DNA of 64,000 nt from Gemmatimonadetes bacterium T265 (GCA_019973575.1 BPUI01000002.1:434001-498000), one strand, 5' to 3'. Positions 55,766 to 64,000 are shown, numbered from the stretch's first letter. Made by a program: numbers and translations. Notes: generated from the sequence alone by a model not told the origin.

Positions 55766-56281
55766 ATGTCAAACGCCGCCACCTCCGCCGACCGCCGCCA
55801 CTGGCTCGTAAAGTCCGAGCCGACCTCGTTCAGCTTCGACGACCTGCTCGCCGTGCCGGGGTGCACGACCGTCTGGGACGGGGTGCGCAACTACCAGGCG
55901 CGCAACTACATGCGCGACGACATGCGGCCGGGCGACGGCGTGCTGTTCTACCACTCGAACGGCGATCCGACGGGGGTGGCTGGGCTCGCGGAGGTGGCCG
56001 CGGCGGCGCGCCCGGACCTGACCGCGTTCGACCCCGAGCACCCGGGCTACGACGCGAAGAGTCGGCCCGACGTGCCGACGTGGGTGGCGGTGGAGGTCCG
56101 GGCGGTCGAGCGATTTCCCGCGGTGGTCTCGTTGTCCGAGCTGCGGGCGGACCCGGCGTGTGCGGGGCTGCAGGTATTGCGGCGGGGGAACCGGCTCAGC
56201 GTGACGCCGGTCTCGGAAGCCGAGTGGAACGCGGTGTGCCGCCTGGGGCGGCGCGACGCGGCCGGTTCTGGCCGCGCATAG
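55766..56281 (+). CDS. EVE domain protein
   Basis: 171 aa. Start HWLVKSEPTSFSFDDLLA and then WDGVRNYQARNYMRDDMRPGDGVLFYHSNGDPTGVAGLAEV are diagnostic of EVE domains (PUA-like fold), small proteins thought to bind modified DNA or RNA bases. Cytoplasmic. A short variable tail follows. It precedes gltA by 34 bases on the same strand. Often a housekeeping single gene; no restriction or defence neighbour here. Confidence 0.92.
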   Translation: MSNAATSADRRHWLVKSEPTSFSFDDLLAVPGCTTVWDGVRNYQARNYMRDDMRPGDGVLFYHSNGDPTGVAGLAEVAAAARPDLTAFDPEHPGYDAKSRPDVPTWVAVEVRAVERFPAVVSLSELRADPACAGLQVLRRGNRLSVTPVSEAEWNAVCRLGRRDAAGSGRA

Positions 56282-56315
56282 ATTGGCCGGCGAGCCCACC
56301 CACCGAGAGAACGGC

Positions 56316-57722
56316 ATGAGCCAGACGGACACGACCACGACGGCAGCGAACGGCGCGACGGCCACCGGCGGCGCTCCGGCCGGCCCGGGCGCGTTGGAGC
56401 TGCGCGACCCGCGGACCGACAAGCAGTACACCCTGGCGCTGCTGCCGCGCGGGACGGAGGGCGACGAGGCGGTCCGCGCGTCGGATCTGCGGAACGTGAA
56501 GGTCGACGCCGGCGACTTTGGCGTGATGAGCTACGACCCGGCGTTCATGAACACGGCGTCGTGCAAGAGCGCGATCACGTTCATCGACGGGGACCAGGGG
56601 ATCCTGCGCTACCGCGGGTACCCGATCGAGCAGCTGGCCGAGGGCTCGACGTTCCTCGAAGTGGCGTACCTGCTGCGGAACGGCGAGCTGCCGACGCAGA
56701 GCGAATACCAGGCGTGGACGCACGACATCACGTACCACACGTACGTGCACGAGAACATCAAGCGCTTCCTCGAGGGGTTCCGGCACGACGCGCACCCGAT
56801 GTCGATGCTGTGCAGCGCGGTGGCGGCGCTGTCGTCGTTCTACCCGGAGGCGAAGAACATCTTCGACCCGGAGGAGCGCTACCGGTCGATCGTCCGGTTG
56901 ATGGCGAAGCTCCCGACGGTGGCGGCGATGATCTACCGGCACATGAAAGGGATGCCGGTGGTCTACCCGGACAACTCGCTGAACTACACGGAGAACTACC
57001 TGTCGATGGTGGCGCGGATGAGCGAGCCGCGCTACGAGGCGAACCCGGTGTTCTCGCGGGCGCTGGAGGTGCTGTTCATCCTGCACGCGGACCACGAGCA
57101 GAACTGCTCGACGAGCGCGGTGCGCGCCGTAGGTTCTTCGCACGTCGATCCTTTCTCGGCGCTCGCGGCGGGGATCGCGGCGCTGTACGGGCCGCTGCAC
57201 GGCGGAGCCAACGAGGCGGTGCTGCGGATGATCGAGGAGATCGGGCACCCCAAGAACGTGCCGGCGTTTATCGAGGACGTGAAGAGCGGGAAGGGAAGTC
57301 GCCTGATGGGCTTCGGGCACCGCGTGTACAAGAGTTACGATCCGCGCGCCCGGATCGTGAAGCAGCTGGCGGACCAGGTGTTCGCGCAGGTCGGGATGGA
57401 CAAGGACCTGGAGATCGCGCTGGAGCTGGAGCGGGTCGCGCTGAGCGACGACTACTTCGTGTCGCGGAAGCTCTATCCGAACGTGGACTTCTACACGGGG
57501 CTGATCTACCGCTCGATGGCGTTCCCGACGTCGTACTTCACGGTGCTGTTCGCCGTGGCGCGCGCGGCGGGGTGGCTGGCGCAGTGGGAAGAGATGCTGC
57601 TGGACAAGGAGCAGAAGATCGCGCGGCCGCGGCAGATCTACGTCGGGCCGGGCGAACGGCAGTACGAGTCGCGGCTGACGGACAAGTTCCCGACGGCGCG
57701 CAAGGATTCGATCCGGAAGTGA
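56316..57722 (+). CDS. gltA: Citrate synthase
   Basis: 468 aa from the ATG at 56316 (the frame upstream lacks homology). The first 30 residues are Thr/Ala-rich and probably disordered. Typical type II core: GILRYRGYPIEQLAEGSTFLEVAYLL, catalytic His in LHADHEQNCSTSAVRAVGSS and in GPLHGGANEAVLRM, and the catalytic Asp region MGFGHRVYKSYDPRARI. It condenses oxaloacetate and acetyl-CoA. A strong hairpin 17 bases after the stop ends the transcript. Confidence 0.96.
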   Translation: MSQTDTTTTAANGATATGGAPAGPGALELRDPRTDKQYTLALLPRGTEGDEAVRASDLRNVKVDAGDFGVMSYDPAFMNTASCKSAITFIDGDQGILRYRGYPIEQLAEGSTFLEVAYLLRNGELPTQSEYQAWTHDITYHTYVHENIKRFLEGFRHDAHPMSMLCSAVAALSSFYPEAKNIFDPEERYRSIVRLMAKLPTVAAMIYRHMKGMPVVYPDNSLNYTENYLSMVARMSEPRYEANPVFSRALEVLFILHADHEQNCSTSAVRAVGSSHVDPFSALAAGIAALYGPLHGGANEAVLRMIEEIGHPKNVPAFIEDVKSGKGSRLMGFGHRVYKSYDPRARIVKQLADQVFAQVGMDKDLEIALELERVALSDDYFVSRKLYPNVDFYTGLIYRSMAFPTSYFTVLFAVARAAGWLAQWEEMLLDKEQKIARPRQIYVGPGERQYESRLTDKFPTARKDSIRK

Positions 57723-57738
57723 GCGCGGCTGTGCGACG

Positions 57739-57771
57739 GAGGGGCGCCCCGCGCGTTGCGGGGCGCCCCTC
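57739..57771 (+). terminator. Terminator after gltA
   Basis: Perfect 14-bp stem (57739-57752 with 57758-57771) and a 5-base loop, starting 17 bases after the gltA stop. No long T tract. Confidence 0.8.
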
Positions 57772-57791
57772 GTTCACGTCACCTACCTGAT

Positions 57792-58550
57792 ATGGCTTCG
57801 TTGATACTCCGCCGGATGGCGATGGCCGACACGTCGCTCGGGCGCACGGCGCGCGCCGCGCGGCGCTTCGTGCTCGACTTCTCGCTGCCGGCGCCGGCCG
57901 TGGTCGTCCGGCCGCTGCTGTGGCTGTTCCTCGGCGTGCGGCAGGCCTACTACTTCGTCTACCGCGTGTTCGTGTGCGAGCCGCTGTTCAAGGCGTCGTG
58001 CGCGCGCGTGGGGCGGCGGGTGCGCACGGGACCCTTTATCCAGTGGGTGCAGGGGGCGGGTCGCATCGAGGTCGGCGACGACGTCGCGATCTACGGCAAG
58101 ATCTCGTTCACGTTCGCCAGCCGGTATAGCGACTCGCCGACGATCCGGATCGGCAGTCATTCGCACATCGGCCACAACTGCGCGTTCGTGATCGGGCGTG
58201 AGATCACGATCGGCGAGTACTGTCAGATGGCGCCCGACGTCGTGATCTTCGACGCCAGCGGCCACCCGTCCGACCCGGTCGCCCGTGAGGCGGGCGAGCC
58301 GGCGCCGAGCGACACGGTCAAGCCGGTGGTGATCGAGCGGAACGTGTGGATCGGGCGCGGGGCGATGATCTTCCCCGGCGTGACCGTCGGGGAGAACTCG
58401 GTCATCGGCGCGCGCGCGATCGTCATGAGCTCCGTACCCGCGAACAGCCTCGTGCTCGCGCCGGCGGCGCGGCGGATGGGCGCGGTCGGGGCGGTAGCGG
58501 CCGGTCCGGCCGCCGCTGCTCCCGAGCTCCAGACATCAGGCGCCCGCTGA
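57792..58550 (+). CDS. Hexapeptide-repeat (LbH) acyltransferase
   Basis: 252 aa from the ATG at 57792. An N-terminal amphipathic/hydrophobic part (about 25-62) suggests membrane association. A left-handed beta-helix follows with hexapeptide rungs (IEVGDDVAIYG, IRIGSHSHIGHNCAFVIGREITIGEYC) and a catalytic-type His (HNCAF and SGHPSDP), then KPVVIERNVWIGRGAMIFPGVTVGENSVIGARAIV. Similar to sugar O-acetyltransferases. Its 3' end overlaps the acyl-carrier-protein gene on the other strand by 15 bases. It could take an acyl group from that carrier (inference). Confidence 0.88.
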   Translation: MASLILRRMAMADTSLGRTARAARRFVLDFSLPAPAVVVRPLLWLFLGVRQAYYFVYRVFVCEPLFKASCARVGRRVRTGPFIQWVQGAGRIEVGDDVAIYGKISFTFASRYSDSPTIRIGSHSHIGHNCAFVIGREITIGEYCQMAPDVVIFDASGHPSDPVAREAGEPAPSDTVKPVVIERNVWIGRGAMIFPGVTVGENSVIGARAIVMSSVPANSLVLAPAARRMGAVGAVAAGPAAAAPELQTSGAR

Positions 58551-58775
58551 CTCGTAGTACGACACGATCGCCGGCAGGGAGCGCAGGGTCGGCATCACGT
58601 CTTCGGGGAGCTCGCCGCCGAACTCCTCTTCGAGGCCGAGGATCAGGTTCGCGTGGCCGATCGAATCCCACGCCGGGAGGTCGGACTGCGAGGCCGTGTC
58701 GGTGATGGCGTCGGCCGGCACGTTGAACGTGAGCGACATGACGTTTTTGATACGATCGGTAACATTATCCGACAC
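58536..58775 (-). CDS. Acyl carrier protein
   Basis: 79 aa from a GTG at 58775 with GGAG upstream. It has the phosphopantetheine site: Ser38 in LPAWDSIGHANLI, in the normal position, and the usual acidic helix II (LEEEFGGELPE). It is not a fatty-acid-type AcpP (DSLD/E), and matches the DSxGH/A carriers used with FkbH-like enzymes and polyketide/nonribosomal-type loading. It is divergent from the FkbH-like gene, with 38 bases between them. Confidence 0.93.
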   Translation of the reverse strand: MSDNVTDRIKNVMSLTFNVPADAITDTASQSDLPAWDSIGHANLILGLEEEFGGELPEDVMPTLRSLPAIVSYYESAGA

Positions 58776-58813
58776 TGGAATTCTCCGAAGCCGTTGACGA
58801 GGATGGACGCGCC

Positions 58814-60589
58814 GTGAAGCTACTGGAGGCCTACCGCATCATCAACGCGCCGCCCGACCCGGCGCTCGGGACCCGGCGGTTCGCGCTCGCGTGCGGCTTC
58901 ACGCCGCTCGCGCTGGAGTCGTTCTTCCACGCGCACCTCCGCGGGCGCGTGCGCACGCACAACGTGGCGGTGACGTCCGGTCGTTTCGGCGACGTCGCGG
59001 GGAACGTCGAACGCGCGGCGGCGGAGACGCCCGACGGCATCGCGGTCGTCGTCGAATGGGCGGACGTCGACCCGCGACTCGGGCTGCGCGGGCACGGCGC
59101 GATCGCCAGCGCCGAGGCGGCCGCGGACCTGCTCGACTCGGCGCGCGGCGCCCTCGCGCGCGTCGCCGCGGCGGTCGAGGCGGCCGCGGCCGCGACGCGC
59201 GTCGTGGTCTGCCGACCGACGCTTCCGTTGCCGCCGTACTTTCTCGACTCCGCCGGGACCGTCGGTGCGCTGCGCGCGCGCGTGGACGAGGCGGTCGCCG
59301 CGTGGGTCGCGCGCCTGGCCGCCGTACCGCGTGTGCTGGTCGTCGACCCCGACGCGGTCGCGGCGTCCTCGCCCGTTGGGCAGCGCCGCGACGCGGCGGA
59401 GGAGCTGCGGACCGGGTTCCCGTACCGCCGCGAGCACGCGGACGTGTTGGCGCGCGCGCTCGCGACCGCGTTGACGCCGGCCGCCCCGAAGAAGGGCATC
59501 ATCACGGACCTCGACGACACCCTCTGGCGCGGCCTGCTCGGCGAGGTCGGGGTGACCGGGGTGCAGTGGGGCCTGGACCACGGCGCGCACCCGCACACGA
59601 TGTACCAGCAGATGCTCGCGAACCTCGCGGAAAAGGGCGTGTTAGTCGCGGTGGCGTCGAAGAACGACGCGGCGCTCGTCGCGGACGCGTTGCGGCGCGA
59701 AGACCTCGTGCTGTCGTCCGAACGCGTCTTCCCCGTGCACGCGAGTTGGGGCCCGAAGTCGGACGCGGTCGGGGCGATCCTGAAAACGTGGAACGTCGGC
59801 GCGGACAGCGTCGTGTTCGTCGACGACAGCCCGCTCGAACTCGCGGAAGTGCAGGCGTCGCACCCCGAGGTGGAGTGCCTACGGTTCCGCGCGGATTCGC
59901 CCGAGGCGGTGGTCGAGCTGCTCGAACGGCTCGATGATTTGTTCGGGCGCGAGGGCGTGCGCGAGGAAGACCGCATCCGGGCGGAGAGCATCCGGAATGC
60001 GGGCGTCGTTCGCGAAGCGCTGAGCGGCGGGGCCGAGAACGCCGACGCGTTCCTTTCCGGACTACGCGGTGAGGTCGAGGTCGACGTGACCCACGCGGCG
60101 GACGACGAGCGCGCGTTCGAACTCGTGAACAAGACCAACCAGTTCAACCTGAACGGGCGCCGGTACACGACGGCGGAGTGGCGTGGCGCCGTCGGGCGGC
60201 CGGGCGGGTTCGTCGCGATGGTGAGCTACCGCGACAAGTTCGGCCCGCTCGGCAAGATCGCGGTCGCGGCCGGGGTCGAGTCGGGGGCGGAGTTCCGGCT
60301 CGACGCGTGGGTACTGAGCTGTCGGGCGTTCGCGCGGCGCATCGAGTTCACGATGCTGCGGGCGCTGTTCGACACGTTCGGCGCCGACGCGGTCACGCTC
60401 GACGTCGAGCGGACCGCCCGGAACGGCCCCGTGCAGGAGTTCCTCGCCGCGCTCGGCGCGCCGACGCCCGACCGGGGCGTCGTTCGTATCGAACGCGCCG
60501 ACTTCGACCGGCTCGCGCCGGCGCTGCCCCACGCCGTCGTGGCGCGGGCCGCGGAGCGGGACGTGGCGGCGGCCCCGGCGGACGCCTAA
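58814..60589 (+). CDS. FkbH-like HAD-IIIC family enzyme
   Basis: 591 aa. Residues 1-210 are the FkbH N-terminal region. The HAD site is TDLDDTLWRG (Asp232 and Asp234), with VASKNDAALV (motif II) and VFVDDSPLELAEV (motif III-IV). The C-terminal GNAT-like part contains the family hallmark ELVNKTNQFNLNGRRYT. Known FkbH/OzmB-type enzymes take a phosphorylated three-carbon acid such as 1,3-bisphosphoglycerate, remove phosphate and load glyceryl onto an acyl carrier protein; an ACP gene is adjacent, which supports this. The product here is not known. The stop codon is within a GCCTAAC heptamer; the VOC gene starts 4 bases later. Confidence 0.92.
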   Translation: MKLLEAYRIINAPPDPALGTRRFALACGFTPLALESFFHAHLRGRVRTHNVAVTSGRFGDVAGNVERAAAETPDGIAVVVEWADVDPRLGLRGHGAIASAEAAADLLDSARGALARVAAAVEAAAAATRVVVCRPTLPLPPYFLDSAGTVGALRARVDEAVAAWVARLAAVPRVLVVDPDAVAASSPVGQRRDAAEELRTGFPYRREHADVLARALATALTPAAPKKGIITDLDDTLWRGLLGEVGVTGVQWGLDHGAHPHTMYQQMLANLAEKGVLVAVASKNDAALVADALRREDLVLSSERVFPVHASWGPKSDAVGAILKTWNVGADSVVFVDDSPLELAEVQASHPEVECLRFRADSPEAVVELLERLDDLFGREGVREEDRIRAESIRNAGVVREALSGGAENADAFLSGLRGEVEVDVTHAADDERAFELVNKTNQFNLNGRRYTTAEWRGAVGRPGGFVAMVSYRDKFGPLGKIAVAAGVESGAEFRLDAWVLSCRAFARRIEFTMLRALFDTFGADAVTLDVERTARNGPVQEFLAALGAPTPDRGVVRIERADFDRLAPALPHAVVARAAERDVAAAPADA

Positions 60590-60593
60590 CACG

Positions 60594-61025
60594 ATGCGCC
60601 TGCACCACCTCGGGTACGTCGGGCGTGACCTCGCGACGCTCCAGCGCCGGTTCACCAGCGAGTCGTCGGAGGTGATGACGCCCGCGACGGCCGACCCCGT
60701 CCAGCGCGTCGTCGTGCAGTTCTTCCGCGACGCGGTGACCGGGGACGTGCTCGAGATCATCGCCCCGCTCGACACGGTCGAGGCCTCGCCGCTCGCCGGG
60801 CGTATCGCGCGCGGGGGGGGGCTCGACCACGCGTGCTACGAGCTCGAGGCCGGCGACGGAACGCTGGAAGAGGTGCTCGACGCGGAGCGCGCGCGGGGCG
60901 CCCGCGTCACGTGTCCGCCGGTGCCGGCGACGGCGTTCGGGCGGCGGATCGCGTTCGTGCTCCGGCGGTCGGGGCGGCTCGTCGAGTACGTCGAGGCCCG
61001 CCCGGGTCCGGATTCCGTCGTCTGA
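60594..61025 (+). CDS. VOC family protein
   Basis: 143 aa with two beta-alpha-beta-beta-beta units: RLHHLGYVGRDLATL (metal His near residue 4-5), VVVQFFRDAVTGDVLEIIAPL (metal Glu), then GLDHACYELE and IAFVLRRSGRLVEYVE. Resembles methylmalonyl-CoA epimerase/glyoxalase-like proteins. It follows the FkbH-like gene by 4 bases, so it probably acts on the same acyl unit, for example by epimerising or rearranging it (inference). It converges on mutY with 3 bases between stops. Confidence 0.87.
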   Translation: MRLHHLGYVGRDLATLQRRFTSESSEVMTPATADPVQRVVVQFFRDAVTGDVLEIIAPLDTVEASPLAGRIARGGGLDHACYELEAGDGTLEEVLDAERARGARVTCPPVPATAFGRRIAFVLRRSGRLVEYVEARPGPDSVV

Positions 61026-61028
61026 GGG

Positions 61029-61787
61029 CTACGGGCGGGGGCTCGAGTCCGCCGCCCGCGCCCGCGTTCGCCGGCCGGGGCATCCGCGCGCGGCGTGGGT
61101 CGCGCACTGCGGCCTAACGGGGCACAGCTCGCAGCGCCGCGCGCGGGCGGTGCACACCGTGGCGCCGAGCTCCATGAGCGCCTGGTTGTGCGTCCACGCG
61201 GCGCGTCCGGTGCGCGGCAGCACGGCTTCGGCGATGCGCCAGAGGCGCGCGAGGTCGCGGGGGCGTTTGGGATTCAGCTCGGGCGCGAACACCCTCGCGA
61301 GCACGCGCGCGACGTTCGTGTCGACGAGCGCCGCGCGGCGTTCGTACGCGAAGCTGGCCACCGCGCCCGCGGTGTACGCGCCGACGCCGGGGAGGGTGCG
61401 GAGCGACGCGGGGTCGGCGGGGATCTCGCCCGGCCCGGCGGCGTCGGTGACCTGCCGCGCGAGGGCGTGGAGGTTGCGCGCACGGGCGTAGTAGCCCAGT
61501 CCGGCCCAGGCCTCCGTCACGTGCTCGACCGGCGCCTCGGCGACGTGGCCTAACGTCGGGAAGCGTTCGAGGAAGCGCGCGTAGTAGTCGACCACGCGCG
61601 CGACCTGCGTCTGTTGCAGCATCAGCTCCGAGACGAGGACGCGGTACGGGTCGCGGGTGCGGCGCCACGGGAGGTCGCGCCCCGAGCGGCGGAACCACGC
61701 GCGCAGGCGCCGGCCGAAGGCGCGGGCGCGTGCGGGGTCGAGTTCGGGCTCCGGGCGGGACGGCTGCGCCACGTTGCGCCGCGTCAC
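61029..61787 (-). CDS. mutY: A/G-specific adenine glycosylase MutY, short form
   Basis: 252 aa from the GTG at 61787 (overlapping the upstream acyltransferase stop, GTGA). The catalytic domain is complete: DLPWRRTRDPYRVLVSELMLQQTQV (catalytic Glu54), the helix-hairpin-helix LPGVGAYTAGA (132-142), the catalytic Asp156 in LVDTNV, and the iron-sulfur ligands Cys212, 219, 222 and 228 (C-x6-C-x2-C-x5-C). After the cluster only 24 residues remain, so the C-terminal NUDIX-like domain that reads 8-oxoguanine in normal 350-residue MutY is missing. It might instead be a related thymine/uracil-type glycosylase. See findings. Confidence 0.88.
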   Translation of the reverse strand: MTRRNVAQPSRPEPELDPARARAFGRRLRAWFRRSGRDLPWRRTRDPYRVLVSELMLQQTQVARVVDYYARFLERFPTLGHVAEAPVEHVTEAWAGLGYYARARNLHALARQVTDAAGPGEIPADPASLRTLPGVGAYTAGAVASFAYERRAALVDTNVARVLARVFAPELNPKRPRDLARLWRIAEAVLPRTGRAAWTHNQALMELGATVCTARARRCELCPVRPQCATHAARGCPGRRTRARAADSSPRP

Positions 61788-62413
61788 TCCGCCGGGGGAG
61801 CTACTTCGGGGGCGGCGCCCGGAACGCGCTTGACGACCCGCGCGGGGTTCCCGGCGATGATCGAATCGGCGGGGTACGAGCCGGCGCACACGGCGCCGAA
61901 ACCGACCACCGAGTTGCGGCCGATGCGGGTGCCGGCGAGGACGCCGACCGATCCGCCGAGCCAGACGTTCTCCTCCAGGACCACCGGCTTCACGCGCACC
62001 GGGGCGTCGGGCGAATGCCGGTCGACGTGGGTGCTGTGGAAGTCGGTGTCGGAGATCGAGGCGTCGCTGAGGATTGCCCGCGGGCCGATCGTGATCGACT
62101 GGCTGCACCCGAACTTGGTTCCGTTCAGGAAGCTGCCGCTGCCGATCTCGATGACGGCCTCGGGCGTGTTGGTCCAGGGCGTGACGACGCGTGCAACGTT
62201 CACGTTGTCGCCGAAGATCACCCGGCCGGGGCCGCGGATGACGAGGCGCCCGCTGACCCGCAGGTTGCGCCCCGCGGTCACGCGTCTGCCGAGCAGGCGG
62301 CACCAGAGGAGTGTCCAGCGCCCCCGCGCGAGGGCGGAGACGTACCGGACCCCTCCCAGCGGGTCGGCAAGTCCCTGCCTCAGCTTCGACCGGCCGCTCC
62401 CTGGAATGCTCAC
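61784..62413 (-). CDS. Hexapeptide-repeat (LbH) acyltransferase, WcaF-like
   Basis: 209 aa from the GTG at 62413; the open frame continues upstream without homology. Beta-helix rungs: VIFGDNVNVARVV, IEIGSGSFLNGTKFGCSQSITIGPRAILSDASISDTDFHST (with a conserved His), then KPVVLEENVWLGGSVGVLAGTRIGRNSVVGFGAVCAGSYPADSIIAGNPARVVKRV, the usual end of sugar O-acetyltransferases. Coupled to mutY by a 4-base overlap, which is probably just packing. Together with the other acyltransferases nearby it suggests decoration of a surface glycan. Confidence 0.88.
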   Translation of the reverse strand: MSIPGSGRSKLRQGLADPLGGVRYVSALARGRWTLLWCRLLGRRVTAGRNLRVSGRLVIRGPGRVIFGDNVNVARVVTPWTNTPEAVIEIGSGSFLNGTKFGCSQSITIGPRAILSDASISDTDFHSTHVDRHSPDAPVRVKPVVLEENVWLGGSVGVLAGTRIGRNSVVGFGAVCAGSYPADSIIAGNPARVVKRVPGAAPEVAPPAE

Positions 62414-62682
62414 CGCTCTACTCACCGGATGGTCGCGCGACGTCTCGGCTCTCGCGCATATGTGATGTCCCTCGCACCGTGGGCCGCGTTCTGCGCGCGG
62501 CGGGTTCGACCCCAAGTTATCAATCGGAGTCGGGACACTGGTGCTCGTCGCGCGGGCGAGGACGCGCCCGGACAGCTGGCGCCGTCGTCTGAACGCCGCA
62601 ATGTTGGGCTGCACACGACGCGGCCGTTCACCCGCACGACCGACGCGCGGTCGGTGCGACGGTCTTGCCGCACCGCTCGCGC

Positions 62683-63966
62683 ATGGCACTCGGGATCGGT
62701 CGATCAGTTCGGGAATATCGGGGCACGCCCGCGACCGCCCCGGGGGAGGCACTCGGCGTCGTGCCGAGGGGTGCGTTGCTGACCGCGGGCGCTCGCCGCG
62801 ATGGGTGGCCGGTCACCCACGCGGTGGGCTGGCTGCGTCGGCTGTTCGCGGTCCCCGACAACGCGCACGCGGTCCCGGCGCTCGACGGCGTCCGCGCGCT
62901 CGCCGCGAGTCTGGTCTTTCTGGTCCACTATCAGGCCGCGTTTCGATTCCTGCTCGTTTCGAACCCGCCCCTGTATAACGCCGGCGAATACGCCGCGCTC
63001 GTCGGGTTCCACGGCGTCTACGTCTTCTTCGTGCTGAGCGGGTTTCTGATCTACGGCTCGCTCATCGCCCGGCCGGTGAGGCCGACGCGGTATCTATGGC
63101 GGCGCGTCCAGCGGATCTACCCCACGTTTCTCGTCGTTCTCGCCGTGTACCTCGTCATCGGCGCGTTCGCGCCCGTGCGGAGCAAGCTGCCGTCCGGGGT
63201 GAACGGGCTCCGGCTGATCGCCGCGAACGTGTTGCTGCTGCCCGGGGTGTTTCGGATCCGCCCGATCATCACCGTGTCGTGGTCGCTCAGCTTCGAGCTG
63301 GTCTTCTACGTCCTGATCCTCGCGGTGGTCGTCGCGCTCGGGCTCCGCCGCTGGGATTCCCGCGGCCGCGTCCTGCTGTGGACGGGGCTCCTCGTGCTGT
63401 GGCTCGCGGGTGGGACGGCGGCGATCCGTGTCGTGCGCGATTTCATCATGTTCCTTCCCGGCATTCTGCTGGCCGAGGCGGCCCGGTCTGAGCGCGCGCG
63501 CGCGCTGGTGGCCCTCGTTCCGGTCTGGCTCGCGGCGTTGCTGGCCGGGTCGGCGATCGCGGCGCAGCCGCTGTTCATCGCGTGGGGGGCGGTGCCGGGG
63601 GCGCGCGTCCTCTGGCTCGCGCCGACGGTGGTGGCGTTGCTGCTCCTGTCGGCGACGACGTCGCTGTTGTTGTTTCGCCTGCTGCAAGGGCCGCGGACCG
63701 CGACGATCTTTGCGCACGAACCGCTACGCCGGCTCGGCGTCGTGAGTTACTCGTTCTACCTGAGCCACGGGCTCGTCATCCACGTCATCGCCGGGCTGTG
63801 CGCGCGCACGGCGGTCCTCCGGGCGCTGCACGCGGTCGGGCCGGGGGCGTACGTGCTGCTGTTCGCCCCGGCGTTCGCGGCCGCGGTCGTGGCGGCGTTC
63901 GTCCTCTTCCGCGCCGTCGAGGAGCCGCTCTCGCTCCGGGCACTCGCCGCGGCTCGTTCCGGCTGA
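62683..63966 (+). CDS. Membrane acyltransferase 3 family (OafA-like)
   Basis: 427 aa from the ATG at 62683, though the homologous part begins near residue 65 (AVPALDGVRALAASLVFLVHY, with the active-site His in LVHY). About ten membrane helices follow; GVYVFFVLSGFLIYG, RRVQRIYPTF, WSLSFELVFYVL and SYSFYLSHGLVIHV are family hallmarks. These proteins O-acylate lipopolysaccharide, exopolysaccharide or peptidoglycan using acyl donors from the cytoplasm. The start is uncertain; the first 55 residues may be leader. It ends 34 bases before the window edge, where nothing else is visible. Confidence 0.88.
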   Translation: MALGIGRSVREYRGTPATAPGEALGVVPRGALLTAGARRDGWPVTHAVGWLRRLFAVPDNAHAVPALDGVRALAASLVFLVHYQAAFRFLLVSNPPLYNAGEYAALVGFHGVYVFFVLSGFLIYGSLIARPVRPTRYLWRRVQRIYPTFLVVLAVYLVIGAFAPVRSKLPSGVNGLRLIAANVLLLPGVFRIRPIITVSWSLSFELVFYVLILAVVVALGLRRWDSRGRVLLWTGLLVLWLAGGTAAIRVVRDFIMFLPGILLAEAARSERARALVALVPVWLAALLAGSAIAAQPLFIAWGAVPGARVLWLAPTVVALLLLSATTSLLLFRLLQGPRTATIFAHEPLRRLGVVSYSFYLSHGLVIHVIAGLCARTAVLRALHAVGPGAYVLLFAPAFAAAVVAAFVLFRAVEEPLSLRALAAARSG

Positions 63967-64000
63967 ACGGGGTTGGGCCAAGTAGATCGGTGGCGGGCGC

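Overview
This is a very GC-rich bacterial chromosome segment (by eye about 70% G+C or more). It has dense genes, many 4-bp start/stop overlaps, GTG starts, FadL-type and Wza-type outer-membrane proteins, a PEP-CTERM protein and an exosortase, so the cell is Gram-negative. The mixture fits Gemmatimonadota or a similar GC-rich soil phylum, but that is inference: there is no rRNA or other marker in the window.

Layout. 1-10 kb holds general metabolism and envelope genes: M42 aminopeptidase, half-size TauE/SafE protein, cytidylate-kinase-like protein, corrinoid/iron-type binding protein, a four-helix-bundle gene between 42-bp inverted repeats, EamA transporter, secreted amidohydrolase, FadL channel and GDSL lipoprotein. 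10-17.3 kb holds a small-protein/nucleotidyltransferase pair, an OPT transporter, a 5'-truncated Hsp20, a PEP-CTERM trypsin-like protease, a membrane-anchored SDR and an acyl-CoA dehydrogenase. 17.3-28.9 kb combines dTDP-sugar genes (rmlA, rmlB) with one-carbon genes: a homocysteine methyltransferase/methylenetetrahydrofolate reductase fusion, and metH. Between those two one-carbon genes lies a four-gene glycosyltransferase block.

28.9-55.7 kb is a large exopolysaccharide region. It contains an exosortase/EpsI operon with an extra membrane protein, an ABC exporter (Wzm/Wzt with a C-terminal sugar-binding-type domain), several GT2 and GT4 glycosyltransferases, an O-antigen-ligase/polymerase-like protein, a methyltransferase, two nucleotide-sugar epimerases, a WcaJ/ExoY-type initiating sugar transferase, a Wza-type SLBB protein and a BY-kinase. 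It ends with a sigma54-type response regulator and a soluble histidine kinase. The likely flow is: sugar nucleotides (RmlA/B, epimerases) to lipid-linked initiation (sugar transferase), chain building (GTs), then export and length control (Wzm/Wzt, Wza-like, BY-kinase). The exosortase would sort PEP-CTERM proteins such as the protease at 13.7 kb.

55.7-64 kb returns to core genes (EVE protein, citrate synthase, a short MutY). It also holds a compact acyl-modification group: two hexapeptide acyltransferases, an acyl carrier protein, an FkbH-like HAD enzyme, a VOC protein and a membrane O-acyltransferase.

The most unexplained signals are: (i) the heptamer GCCTAAC/GTTAGGC, seen 27 times by eye, in genes and at stop codons on both strands, in a genome that otherwise nearly avoids TTA/TAA; (ii) the inverted-repeat-bounded four-helix-bundle gene; (iii) matching AT-rich elements at both edges of the glycosyltransferase block between the two methionine genes; (iv) small tandem duplications spanning stop codons; (v) the ACP/FkbH/VOC/acyltransferase group.
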